Below, piece by piece: positions 37,056 to 49,690 of a stretch of 64,000 nucleotides of DNA. Position numbers and translations under genes: made by a program. Under the pieces are notes generated by a model. That model searched no databases and had not been told where the DNA came from. It saw nothing but the letters and a program-made list of their open reading frames with translations. Source of the DNA: Hamiltosporidium tvaerminnensis (taxonomy: Eukaryota; Microsporidia; Dubosqiidae); NCBI GenBank assembly GCA_022605425.2, contig JAKIMF020000007.1:1-64000 (forward strand). Direction: 5' to 3'. Within the stretch, counting starts at the first letter, position 1, and each line of letters begins with the position of its first letter.

Positions 37056-37403
37056 ATAAGACCTTCATACCAAAAAATGTAAATATATATAAAAAAATAT
37101 AAAAATATTGTATGCTTAACCTCATATCAATACACCATAGGAACAAAAATAGATCAAATTTTATATTTGAAATGACCTTGTCATTATATTACAAAATTTA
37201 CTTTTACAATTTATTTCACTTCTTTTATATTACAATTTACAAGCCTTACTTTATTTAAATATTTTAAAAACCTCCATGGTATAATTAATTCTAAGGGAGT
37301 TATATACCATGCAATCGTCTTTATAGGTTTTTTTCTTTTCTGTTGAATCAATAATTGTAAAAGTAATTTCTGTATCCCACTTTCTAATATATATAGCATT
37401 TAT

Positions 37404-37530
37404 AAAGATCTTAGTTAAAAAGCGAATTTTCTGATATTTTAATTTGAATCTTAATTTTATGATTTTTTTTGTTTTAAATTTGATTACAAAATAAAATATC
37501 TGAAAATTCATCTTTAAACTAGTATATTCT
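37404..37530. repeat. Hairpin (inverted-repeat) element, copy C
   Basis: The left arm AGATCTTAGTTAAAAAGCG and GAATTTTCTGATATTTTA pairs with the right arm (reverse complement) TACTAGTTTAAAGATGAATT, then TTCAGATATTTTA. The inner 30 positions pair almost fully; the outer end has decayed. It is homologous to copies A and B in D1. Confidence 0.7.
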
Positions 37531-37940
37531 GAATGTCATATACAAAAAACTGAGGATAAAAAAATATTCAGACAAAACGTTTTAATTGAAAAAGAAATAG
37601 ATCTTTCGATTGTTGCATGCTCCTATAATTTTGTAATTGCATATATAGACGGTTTTAAAATGCAGGAATATCAGTAAATTTCAAAATGTAAAGAAAGATG
37701 AATCCATTGGTCTGTTTTATTTGGATGACATTCTGTATTCTAAACTATCTTGTCCTCTTTTAATTTTCAAAAAAAATAAAAATGATACGTTTCATCAGAG
37801 AAAAAGGGAGCTATATTTCATAAGGAGGAAGAGTTTAAAAAATATAAATTCTACTTTTTTTTTCTAAATAAGTTTCAATTGGTTAATTTATTTTTAGGGT
37901 AACTTATTTAAATTAAAATAAATTTTCATCCAATTGCTAA

Positions 37941-40900
37941 TTCTAATTTCTTAGAAAATTTGCAAGAGTAAAATATTGTATAACTATAGCTTTTTATAAA
38001 TGTATAAAAGATATTTAAATTTTTAAGAATATCCTTTGTAACAATATTGTAAAGTTAATAAATAAAATTAACTATGTGTATTTTGTTATTGTATGACTTT
38101 GTTAAAATCTGAAAATTTTTGTCATTATGATTATTATGTAAAATTAAGTCGAAAAAAAGAAGGGTTAGTTCTTTTGCTTTAAACAGTTATGAACGGACAG
38201 AAAAGGCGAAATTTAAATTATTCTTTTTATAGCGGTAGTTCTCTTTAGAAATGTTTTTCAATGAGCTATTAGATTATTTTATTACCATTTTAAATATTTT
38301 TATTTTAAGCTAATTCTAAACATTTATTTCTACTTGATTTTAATCAAGATTTACTTCGGTATTTTTGTAGGGACTTATCCAAAAAGCATTTTTGTCATTT
38401 AAGCGATCTGAGAATAATAGATAGATTGTAATGTTAGGCCTGGGAAAAGCGTTTTTATTGAACTATATTGAATGTACAGCAGAATATGATTTACGTCTTA
38501 TACCCATAATGACGCCTTTATAACGCAATTCGGTTTGAGTAATAATCGTTGGATCCTGCTATCATATTCTTTATTTAGTTTTATAACGGTAGAATTATAT
38601 TTTGATATTTTTTCTCGGAAATCTTAGCTTTATATTATATATTAAATTTTGACTTATAAATGTTTTATATATTTATAAGAAGAAATTACTATATCTATAA
38701 CGTATTTAGGAAACTTACAGGTTGTCAACGTATTAAGCGTTCGCTTATGAAATACATTTATTAGTTATTTGGCTTTTTAAAAATTTTTATTTGTGATATT
38801 TAATATTTCAAAGCAGACTTAGTAAATTTATTAAGACTTTTGATTTATCTATTTAAAAACATATCTTATTTTTTAGATCATAATAGCTTTCTAACATATT
38901 ATGTGTTATATAGAAATTAGAATATTGTAAGAAGTAAAAACTTTTTAAGAAGAAATTTTTTACTTTAAACTTGATGCCTTGACTGTTTGAATAGATTCTT
39001 CATATATTTTCATATATCGATATTTTAACATTCTCGGAAAATTATTCTTTTTACGATTGTATATTTATTAGTAATACTTGTTATTAATTTTTTTTCTCTC
39101 TTCTCAAAATTGTATTCTAATAAAAAACTTGTATCTAAAAATCTTACTTTCTTTATAAACTTTTTTAATTTTTGAAGTAATAAGAAATAAATAATTTGTA
39201 TCTATCAGTTAAAAATAAATATTTTTGTATTTCTGCTAAGTAGTATTTTATTTTCTCACGGTCGTTTAGAATGTATTAAAAAATTACCTTACTTTTTTTT
39301 TCATACACATATTTTTTTTAGGTATAATTGTTATGAATATTTCATAATAAGAAAGCCTCGGGAGACTATCAAAATATATGTTCGATATTATTTCGACTTA
39401 AAAGAATCATGTATATACAAACTTTTGGATAATCTTTGTCATTATTAAATATCAAAGTAGATGTAACGAACTAATAAATCTGTATATTAATATAATAGAT
39501 TTATATTTTGAAGAATTATAGTTGGAATCTATTTTTGTAAAATTTATATTGTAATTTTTGTAACAGTTAATCAAAAAAATGTTTTAGTAAAAAAAGTTGC
39601 TTTTTTTGATTGACATATTTTTCAAGAGGTTAATAAAAAAAGCGTAAAAGTCTAAAAAATACATTTACACATCACCGGCACAATCTATAACCATTATATA
39701 ACAAGCTTATTCCAAAGACTATAATAAGCTAGAAATAATAGGCTTATATCTGTAAAAATTCCCGGAAATGGCAGAAGAAAGAGAAATTTTGGGCATTAAA
39801 ACGAAAAGTCATTCTGGTAAAAATTATATAAATTTATTAGAGGTAGATAGAAAGGCTCGAAATTGAAATTATCTAAGGTATTTTAGATTTTATGAGTCAA
39901 TGTAATCGAATATTCTCAAATAACTTATTGATTCCATTAATTTAACTCTTAAATACCTGCTATGCACATATTCACTAGATAAAAACCTAATCTAAAAACA
40001 GATGTATGGTCAATATATTTAAGAAATTCTCGGATGTGTTAATCATACATCGAAATAGTTACCACATTAAATCATTCTGTCAAACCCTTAACAAATGAAT
40101 AGAAATGCATAATTTACGATCTGATGTTAAAACTATTGTAAGAATGCTATAATTCACACAACAAGATACTCTTTCATAGTTTTGAAGAGAAATGCAGGCG
40201 GTGCTTTACTATTCCTAAGTGATTCATTATGAATGAGTATATTTATGGAACTCTTAATTGGAAAAAATTGCCGGGCATGACAAAATACTATGAAAGCACA
40301 ATGAAAAAACTCTAAAGATCTATTTATAGATAAGCTTGTTTATAAAATTTGTTCGTAAATACCCTAAGCATTTATCTCAATCATACAGCAAACTGAATTT
40401 AAAATATTCTTAATGAACCAAGATAGCTTAGATATTCTATAAAATGAGCTAAAAGTAATGACACGCATTTAGGGTATTAAGTCAATATTTATCGAATAAG
40501 CGAATCAAAATAGAAGTATACATAAAAATTACAGAAAGTTTTTTTTTATGAAAAATTGGTATTAACAACATTTCACAATTCAAAATATTATACGATAGGA
40601 AGAAGCCAGGATAGTTAAATTTGATTAAGGATGCAATTAAGAAAATATATAGTACGAAGAAAAACAAATGTTTAATCAAAGCATATAAACTATAAAAACT
40701 TGTAATATTTATTAAACTAAGTATTTAGAACCTTTTACTTCAAAATCTTTTATGAATAAAATCTTATTTTTAAGTTTAGAAGGAATTATATGCACAATTT
40801 TTTTCTGTTGATATTCTTTAAATTTTAGTGTAGCAAGAAAACCAAATTTTCAGGTTTCTAATGTTTTTTACTTTAAATAGTTCTAAAATTAAGTTAAATT

Positions 40901-43480
40901 AAAATATAATACTTGGCTTTTTTGGAAAACTCTTTAAAGGAATATATTTTGAGAGCATGCATTTGCAGTAAAATAATTTTTTGTATATATTTGAGAAAAA
41001 CATAACAAAATATTATTTTACCACCATTTCTATGTTACTCTATAGTACTGCTTTTAAATTTTCTTGTAGTAAATATCTTATGTATAGTTATATTTTTTCC
41101 ATAATTTCAAAGTGAGTACATATAATATTAAAATTCGCAATATACTTTAAAAATAATACATTTTTTATATCTTATACGTAGACTTATATGTATTAAGGCA
41201 TTTATATTTTTATAAAAAAATATCTAACCTATATTGATTTTATTTTCGTATTGTCTATAAATCCATTTTAATATTGATATATGATTGAATAAGCATATTC
41301 TAGATATAATTTTTAAATGTAAACCCTTTCTTGACAAAACAAATTTGAAGAAAAATTCATTTTTCAAAATATAGTCAAACTCACAATGTAAATAAATTGT
41401 TTTTAGCTTTTAGTCTTCTTAATACAATGTAGAAAAACTTGAAAGCTAAGTATCAACCACCGAGATTATAATATATAATGGTTTGAATATATCTTATGCG
41501 TCATAGAGGTTTAATTAATTTTTTTACACACTTGCAATCCAAAAGAACTTATCCATTATGATTGTACTCTATGGATTAGAGTTCTTGACTTAATTTACTA
41601 TATATTAGTAATTATAAGCAATATTTTAACAATATTGATCCTTGCATTATGAGATTCAAGCTATTATTTTATAAACTCTTTATGTTATAGAAATTCTACT
41701 TTTTCTCATAGTCTTACATTCCCTAAAACCCTAGAATATACAATGATTTATATCCTCTTAAGAAAAGATCACAGAAAATTAAAATTATGCAGAAGTAAAA
41801 ATAACGAATTTAAAAAACATTTTTTATAAATTAAATAAATATCTTTATTTTAAATAGTACTGTCTTCATTCAAAAATTTATCTTTCACGCTCCCTAATCT
41901 AATAATTTCTTATAATTTACAAGTTACTTTTCGCTTTCACTTACAGCTTTAAATATTTTTTACATAAGAAAGTGCTAGGTGCATTTATTTTTTATAAATC
42001 TATACATATTCGTTACAATCATTGATTGTGTTCAAAGACTGTTACTTTGTTTAAATTACGAAGATTTGGATTCGTAAACTAGAGAAAAATTATGCTCATC
42101 ATATACACTTATAAATCTAAACACTATACTATTTTCTCTTCATGAATTAAATCCTTATAACTTAGCTTAGAAATAAAGATAAGAAATTTAGAATTTAAAA
42201 TGAGGGAATAAAAATTTTAATTATAGAATATCAATATAGAAAATAACTTTTTCAAAACACTATTTTAAAATTGGGTTCATTCCTTTAATTAAATGTTGTA
42301 TATTTTATATTTGAGAATTGGCGTATTTCATATTCTTTTATTTACATTCTTTTATGAACCTTCCACGGTTTAATTTTCGTGTCGAGTTCACAAATATATA
42401 TCTTTGAGAATATTTTTTCCAAAACATTAAGAATATTTCTTTCCAATAAAAGGCATGAAATGTTTGATTAAAAATAGTAACCAACATCCACTAAATATCG
42501 TTTTTAGTTCAATTTGTAATTTTATATCAGAAAAGCTATAATCAACGAATTTTTTATGTTTTTAAATTTAAAGTTCTACCTTCTTATCTTTTTTCATATA
42601 TTTGATTCTTTTATTTGTTTGACATTCTCAAAGAATTTTATACTGAATGCCATTCTTATTCTAATAAATTTACTTTTTTTTATAAAATCATTTTCTTCAA
42701 AATCTACCTAAGGGAAGAGCTGGCTTTTTTACAAATTAAACAAAAATCGTAAAACTAAGTATTGTATTTAAAATATTGTGTATAATAGCAATAACCCTAC
42801 AAATAAAATATAATTCAAGGGTAATGTTAAACAATGATATAGTTTGAAAGGGGTTTAAAATTTAAATTACCTGTTCTTTACTTTAATTTAAGTTCTACTA
42901 TTTAACTATTAAATTTTTTAAGTCGGATCTATTAATTAAAAACCAATATAGACTTAACTAAAAATTTAATAGACGGCTTTATAAATTACTCTTTGTTTCG
43001 CAGAATCATATGGGTATAAGTAAATAAAAGTGTTAATTTTCTTTTATGACAATCTCTACCTCTAAAAACTTACTATTAACCTTTATGAACATAATTTTAA
43101 AATGTTTACTAACATACCTTAAATATTACCATAAAAATATACCACTGTTCATATATGCTCCTAGAAAATCATTAATATTATGTTTTTGTCGAGTTTTAAC
43201 ATATTTTATTTACATTTTTCGTATTGAATTTTTTAAAAAATATTTGGTATATTTTGTATATACTATATTGAACGATTCGAATGTTATCCTCAAATATAAA
43301 ATAAAAAAAATAATGCTTTGATTGATGAAATCTATAGAAAATAGATAATGTATGATTTTACTGCTTTTAAATCATTTATAAAAAAGAAATTTAGCTTGCT
43401 ATTAAATTTTTGATATTTTTTAAAATTAGTATTGATATATTCTATTATAAATTCAAAAATTCAATTAAACAAAAATATAT
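37941..43480. other. AT-rich sequence, no gene or clear repeat
   Basis: Frames on both strands stop about as often as chance predicts. An ATG at 39768 opens 32 codons and closes at TGA 39864. The 91-codon frame at 43046-43321 (+) and the 65-codon minus frame at 40482-40679 are hydrophobic, low-complexity translations. 39650-40490 is somewhat less homopolymeric and could be an older relic. 39105-39210 resembles 6220-6310. Confidence 0.5.
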
Positions 43481-43499
43481 ATAATTTATTAACAAAGAA

Positions 43500-46080
43500 G
43501 GCCAAAAACATTACATATAGCTTCTAAAGATTCGATGTATCATAATATATTTTTGTAATTTTTTTTTGGATTTGTTTAATCGGATTTTGTATAGTCTTAC
43601 ACAAGATTTAAAAAAATCAAAAAAAAAATTGTGGTAAAAATAGTATCGGCTCAATGCCTAGAAATTTCCAAAAATACATCTCATTAAACTTTTACTGTTT
43701 ATCTAAATGTTTACTAAAAAATCGATCTGTTTCTTTTCAATTTTTATTGCTTATTTAACAAGCTTGCTTGATATATTTTGTATATGTTTTTTCAAAGATC
43801 ACAGAATTATGAGAAAATCTAGTTAGAAAAATACACAATGAAACACCTAATAACGCTCCGATTATTATAAAAATACGATCGGCAAGCAAATTTTTACGCT
43901 TTATGATAATCGTAAGTCATTTTAAAGAATTTTTTGAGTATCAATTTTTTTGGGATTTTTTTAGCCATATATACCTATAATATGTCAAGATTTGTAAATT
44001 AACAAAACATCAAGGAAAAAAAAATTTAGGTATGCCAAAAAATCTAATTAATCTATCGAGTTGTCTTAAAATAAGCCACGAAGTCCGTTTGGAATAAACT
44101 TCGATGTTCTGAAAGTAAATTTCTAAATTTCTTTTAGCAAATTTGTCATGAATGCATAGTATATTGTGTATGAAGTAATTTTAAAGAAGAAAACAATTTA
44201 TTTAAAATATTTCCGGATTTGTATTTCTAAAACATCGCAAATATGATATATCAGTATATCATAAGTAGAAGGTATCCTTATCATATAAATTTACATTATA
44301 TTTTTTATAAATTCGTTTCAGTATATTTTTTCATACATGTTTTATTTGTTTTGCATATAGTAGTATGAATATATGAAAAATATAATTCGAAAATGAAGAT
44401 GTTCTTGCTGATAATTAGAAAGAATATAGCTGAGACCAAGGAAGAACTTTTCCCATAGTTAAAAATAAAATCTAGTAATTTTTATTAGGTTTTCATATTG
44501 CTTGATTTTTTTTATTAGGCTTAATGAAGTTACATCTAGCAGTATTAATGATTTTGAATTTAAAAAATACTGTGTAAATAAGAAAAACTTTGAAATTATT
44601 TAAAAAGGTAAGAATACTACGAATATTTTTTAAAAAAATTGACTGTTGTGTTTGTTATAAAATTTGATCAAGTTTATGCCTAGTTTATTGCCACTTTTTT
44701 TGATTTTTTTCTTTCTATATTTGTATATGGTATATAAAAGAATTGAGAATTATCAAAAAATATTATGGCAAAGTATATGTTCAAATAGTTTAAAACAACT
44801 AGAAATACAGGGAAATATCTCTTAAAGAAACAAATAATTGTGTTTTTTATAAAATTTCACAATCTTCCAAGACATTATTTTATACATTTTTTTGCATTTT
44901 GTTAACCTATTTTGTATATAATGTGTAAGCCTTTCAAAATTTTTCATAAAAGATTTAAAAGATAACTGATTAAAAACCTGAAAATTCCTTTGAATATAAC
45001 AAAATATTTTGTCATAAGTCAATAACTGTGTTTTAAATAAAATTTCTAGATGATTTTTATAATTTTCTGTGATCATAAATTCTCTAATACGGTCGATATA
45101 GTTACATATAGTCGTATTGAAAATATGAATATTTGAAAAAAAAATTTAAAAAATCATATGCGTGAAAATCTGATAAATTATACAAAAATATCAATAATTA
45201 TAAAATCTGGTTTTTTTCAAATTAAGTTTTTGCTAAACTTTACTACTCTTCGTTTTTGAACCTTATTAGATATGTTTTGTGTATACTATATGAAAAGATT
45301 GAAATAGAAAAAAAAATGAAATTAAGTAGTATACGAATTTTTTCTTATCAACTTATACAGATGTTACAAATGGTTTTATATCAACCTATTAAATTTCTTT
45401 TAAATTTAAATTTTGTTTTTTATATTAATTTTATCTTTCTTTGACTGGTTTCGGGATATTGAGTGACACTGTGATATTTATAAAAAATATATTCGAAAAA
45501 ACCTACATTTTAATATCTATAAATTATAGAAGACATATCAGAGATGTCTAATTAATTGTATTTAACAGGGTGCAATCTTTTTTTCTGATCTTGCTTCGAA
45601 GTTTTTTGATATATTCTTTTTAATTTTCAGCATGTAATGTATATATTAAAAAACATATTAAGAATTATAGAAAAATTTATTAACAAGATATAAGATTAAC
45701 TCGTTAAAAATTCTTGCAAATAGTTGGATAAGTTTAAATAAATAATGTTTGTTTTTTTATGATTTAATCTCGACGAATATTTCGAAATTTGCAATGCGTA
45801 AATTTTTAGTTTTAAGTAGAAGGTTTTAATATAGTGATATGATCGATTCCAAAATCAAAAGAAGGCTTATTAAAATGTATATGTTTTAACAAAAAAATCG
45901 ATCAAAAGAAACTGATTTTCATGATATAACACATTTCAATGTTATTATAATATTTCTGGTATTTAGGGTTTATTTTTGGCACCTGATTGGTTTTTATTAG
46001 TATCATATATTCGTATTAAAGATTCCAACAATATAAAAAAATGTATATAGAAATGTATGAAGGTTAAGATTTCATAGTTG
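43500..46080 (+). repeat. Degenerate tandem array, period about 183-185 bp
   Basis: A landmark of the type TTTTGTATATAGTATATGAA recurs near 43776, 44155, 44351, 44530, 44720, 44909, 45101, 45275, 45461, 45623 and about 45826-46000, spaced about 175-195 bp. Each unit also has a partner block 70-90 bp upstream, for example TTGTGTTTGTTATAAAATTT (44648), TTGTGTTTTTTATAAAATTT (44837) and CTGTGTTTTAAATAAAATTT (45027), and an A-rich block after the landmark. Adjacent units are only about 55-65% alike by eye. It reads as an old satellite of about 14 units. Open frames here (44822-45076 -, 45256-45444 +) are not conserved between units. Confidence 0.65.
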
Positions 46081-47149
46081 CTCTAAAAATAACTAAAAGA
46101 CTTTTAACACTCTATGATCAGTTTTAAACAAATTAGGGATCTAATTCAAACATCTTTTAAAGTATTTCTCTGTTTTGTTATTAATCTACTCCCTATTTGT
46201 TATGCCACATACAATTTTTTTTACTTGTATATCTCTTAATGACATTTTTATTTTACCTAAATTATTTCTCTATTTGTTATTTTAGACACTTATAATTTTA
46301 TTTAATCAGAGATGTTGAGTTATCACACTTTTAATAAGTTATTATGTTACCTAAAATATATTTACTAAGTTATTTCCTTTTTTTACGTTATTTCAGATTG
46401 AAAAACTATATTTGGACTTATAAAGTTGTTATATATACTTTCAATCGTGTGATTTATAAGTTGTTATTTAAAACTATACGGTTTGGATTAAAACTCTTTT
46501 TCTTCATTTTAATATTCAATAATTTCTTTTTTTTAAGATTAAAATTTTATTAATATATGCCTTTTATTTTAATTATTATCCCACTTATATAGTCTATATT
46601 TACAAAAAAAACTTTTTTACTTTTTATTTATGATGTTTTTAGTTTATTTACAGATTTTCTGAATATTGCAATTCCAAACACATGATAAATGTGATATACA
46701 TCTTATAAAATCATTTCAGATAATTTATTTGATTCTATACACAAAAATTCTATTTAAAATTAGAAATTGTTATTTCTAATAAATTAATATTACAATACTA
46801 TGAGTTTTAAAAATAAATATCCTTCAAATTTTATACAGTAGAAAGTTGTTTATTTACATTTTTATTATTTTTTGTCTATTCTTGTCAAGTAAGTCATAAA
46901 ATTATTGTTGATTGAAAAGTATTACATTAATAGTTTTTTGTAATATTTTTTACATACGATACAAAATATTTATTTGATTCCGTAATTTTTAAGTTTAATC
47001 ATTTTTTTTCAAAGTATATTTTTAATAGTTACATCTCGTATTTTTGGAATATGGTTTTGATTTATCAATTCTGTTTTTTATTTATTTATTTTAGTTTTAT
47101 AAATGCTATATAGTTTTAAGGTTGAAATACACTATTTCAAGTTCCTTTT
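46081..47149. other. AT-rich spacer before R4
   Basis: T-rich sequence with a 69-codon Phe/Leu/Tyr-rich frame at 46344-46553 (+) that shows no motif. The R4 repeat may extend back into this interval, since loose similarity to the sequence before R2 can be followed to about 46860. Confidence 0.45.
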
Positions 47150-47653
47150 TAGGTTTAATTTGAAGTTGGTAGTATGTATTTATCTTTTATATAAACTTTG
47201 ACTTTTAAATAAATAATTGTATTACATTTATATTTTAATAAACATTTTTCTTCTTTAGATTTTTTTAATTGAATATTGTATTTTGTAATAATTTTACTTA
47301 TTTTTACTAAATTTAGAATTTCTACATATATTTAATATATTTTACTTCAACATATTTTAATATACCGTTATCTATACTTTTAGATCATTCTTTTGTTATT
47401 CATCTGCTAAGTTAAGTGGTCACTTATATAAGCAGTTTTTCTACTTATGAAACAAGTCTAGTTATTTTAATCTTAAAGTTATAGAACAAAGTAACATTTT
47501 ATTTCCTAATAATCTATAATTTTATCCTGTTTTACTCAAATGCTTTTATTTTATAGTCATTTATCTTAAAATCTATAAATTCAGATCAATATGTTATATT
47601 TCTAAATATAATTCAGTGTCTTCCCTTTTTATATGATTTTGAAAGGTTAACCT

Positions 47654-47705
47654 TAATAAGCTTATAAAATTTACCATAATTGGAAGTTTTTAAGTGTGAG
47701 GTATT
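47654..47705 (+). repeat. Conserved core of repeat R4
   Basis: TAATAAGCTTATAAAATTTACC and CATAATTGGAAGTTTTTAAGTG. Identical to R3 over about 40 bases, although the two copies are clearly diverged on both sides. Confidence 0.8.
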
Positions 47706-47815
47706 GGATGTTTATTTATCTTTTTTTGAAATATTTTGACTATTAAAACATTATCTCGATATCTAAAAACATGTTTTTGCAATATTGGTCATTATACCTT
47801 GTGTTCAGTCTAAAT

Positions 47816-47902
47816 ATGGCCGTATTAATTTTTGTGAAATTGTTCGGAAAAGCTCTCAGTATATTGTTAGAAACATTAATCATATATGGTATTTATGCGT
47901 AA
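47816..47902 (+). pseudogene. 28-codon ORF in R4, conserved frame in R family
   Basis: ATGGCC opens a frame ending in TAA at 47900: MAVLIFVKLFGKALSILLET plus eight more residues. The same start and frame exist at R1 (about 8343), R2 (18041) and R3 (26874) with similar residues (MAxLxFxKL...ALSILMETLI) and no indels over 45 codons, though R1 and R3 contain earlier stops. It may be a remnant of a small protein, an upstream ORF, or only a conserved noncoding block. No ribosomal or regulatory evidence is available. Confidence 0.3.
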
Positions 47903-49690
47903 CTTTAGATTTCTATATAACCTCAAATTACTTACCTTCCCTTAAATTGAGCAAAATGCCAGGCATTATTGTATCTTTATTGTTTATGTTACTTTAACAA
48001 AAATGTAAATCTATTTGAAAGAAAGATGTAGATGTTAAGAGGTATTTTAATATCATGTATAGAAGTTTTAATCGAATTTATCAGAAAAGTAATACTTTTG
48101 TCTTGCTTGAAATGGATAATATTTTATAGATTTATAAAGACATTAATCTATTTTTCATATGTAATAAAATCTATAGGCAGTAGATTTTAATATTTCATTC
48201 GTCACAATATATTCATATAAATATATATTTCGTTCCGTAAAATATAGTCAGAGTGAACCAACCTAAATTGTTATAGTTATAAATGTATTAAATTGTTTTT
48301 AATTTTGTAAAGTCCTTCTTATTAGAATTATATACTATCTTACTGCAAAGATCAAAAGAATTAAATTTAAATAAATAGGATAGTATATTAAAATGTCTCG
48401 AACTGATAACCTTGTTCTTATTATACTATTTCTATTCTAAAACAAGATTTCAATAACTGTTTTTACATTAAGTAAATGATAATTTTAATGTGCTTAAATT
48501 ATTTATCTATGTAAAAGAAAATCGCTACAACTGATTTTTAATTCATGTAGAATCTGTATTTTTTTGGTTTTCTTAGATCTTTTCCTTTTTATATGAAGCA
48601 ATACGGATTCACAAGAAAACGATTCCGATAAAAAAACATATAGATAATATTTTTATTTGGTATAAATATAGAATGAATTTTTAAAAGATATATTTCAGAA
48701 TAAACCAAATTAATATAACTCATTTTTTAATATGTACTTTGCTAATAAAGATATAAAGGTAAGAAAAGTCTTTACATAATGAAGAACTACCTGTACTAGT
48801 GTGAAATAGGAGATATTGATAATATTTTGATATATAAATATAAGGAGATTGAATGAGAAGGTTAAAAAACCATTTTTTTAATGAAATCAGTCGTGTATTG
48901 TAATTCAACAAATAAAATTTCTATGATTTTGTTGTTTCGTTTAGAGATTATAATATCAAAATCACGATTTGTCTCCTTAAATACAAAAGAAAGACAATTG
49001 AATGTTATAAATTACTAAAAACTATAATTAGTGTTGGAGGCTAACTGTTGTGGCATCTTTTACAAGTTATTTATGAATATCTTAGCATGAAACTGAATAT
49101 TTCATTTATTTTGAAGGATTGAACTTAATGTAGAAGCCATATAAACATATGCCTCAATCAACTGATAGATTTTATTTGAATATTTAAAGGTTAATTTTTA
49201 TTTCTTACAGTTTCTAAGCTGATTTGGATTATCGAATGGCCATATGTAAGGTTATTTACATGTGTTACTAGTATGATTCAAAGGGTGCTATCAAAAAAAT
49301 CATCGAGCTTCTTTAAAGTCGGATTTAACTAAACAAGTGAATGAATTTACTTAGAATATATTGCTAGATAACCCAAAATATCATTAACTTTAATTACAAT
49401 TACAATAAGCCCAAAGCAAAGAACCCAATTATAGGACGCAACTGCTAATTTGAAAAGACTCGGTGTGAAGATGTATACATAAAGAAATTATAAAATAATT
49501 TGGTGAAATTAAGACGAAACAGTTAAAAAACCAATAATTTTTATTTATTTTAATCAAATACGTTATTCTTGTCATTTATCTTGACCTGCTCCCTATTAAC
49601 GTAAAAAAACACATTTTTTATTTGTGATTTATGACTCAGGTGTAGGCTCTAGGCTTAAGTTGCTTTCTTTTTAAATAAATATTTTTTCTA

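Larger units (their letters stand above)
30337..37940 (+). repeat. Long segmental repeat D, copy D2, with truncated R
   Basis: Starts inside repeat R at CTCTGGATTTCTATATAACC, so the R core and upstream blocks are missing, then follows D1 to the shared end at 37940. The junction with S1 lies within about 20 bp, so either S1 insertion removed the 5' part of R or D2 was transposed as a truncated unit. Compared with D1 it has one hairpin element instead of two and about 1 kb of extra sequence near 34370-35880. Confidence 0.75.
47150..49690 (+). repeat. Dispersed repeat R, copy R4
   Basis: Complete R unit: ATAAGCAGTTTTTCTACTTATGAAACAAGTCTAG block near 47428, core, TAAATATGGCCGTATTAA, TAGATTTCTATATAACCTCA near 47905, TGTCTCGAACTGATAACCTTG near 48391 (shared with R2 at 18607), ACTTAGAATATATTGCTAGA near 49350, and the end GGTGTAGGCTCTAGG near 49638. 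It is closest to R2 in the distal half. Confidence 0.75.

Noticed and set aside
39768-40490. ATG-started frame with 32 codons followed by protein-like pieces on the plus strand.
   Set aside because: Stops continue at about 8% of codons, as expected by chance for this composition, and no motif is present.
41720-41740. CCCTAAAACCCTAGAA as an interstitial telomere remnant.
   Set aside because: Only two degenerate units, a length expected by chance. The similar AAACCCTAAGCC at 14223 is also isolated.
43046-43321. 91-codon plus-strand open frame as a membrane protein gene.
   Set aside because: Composition is the Phe/Ile/Tyr/Lys mix of translated AT-rich DNA, there is no homologous frame in the window, and hydrophobicity alone is not evidence here.
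44822-45444. Open frames of 84 codons (-) and 62 codons (+) as small genes.
   Set aside because: They lie inside the degenerate tandem array and are not preserved from unit to unit.
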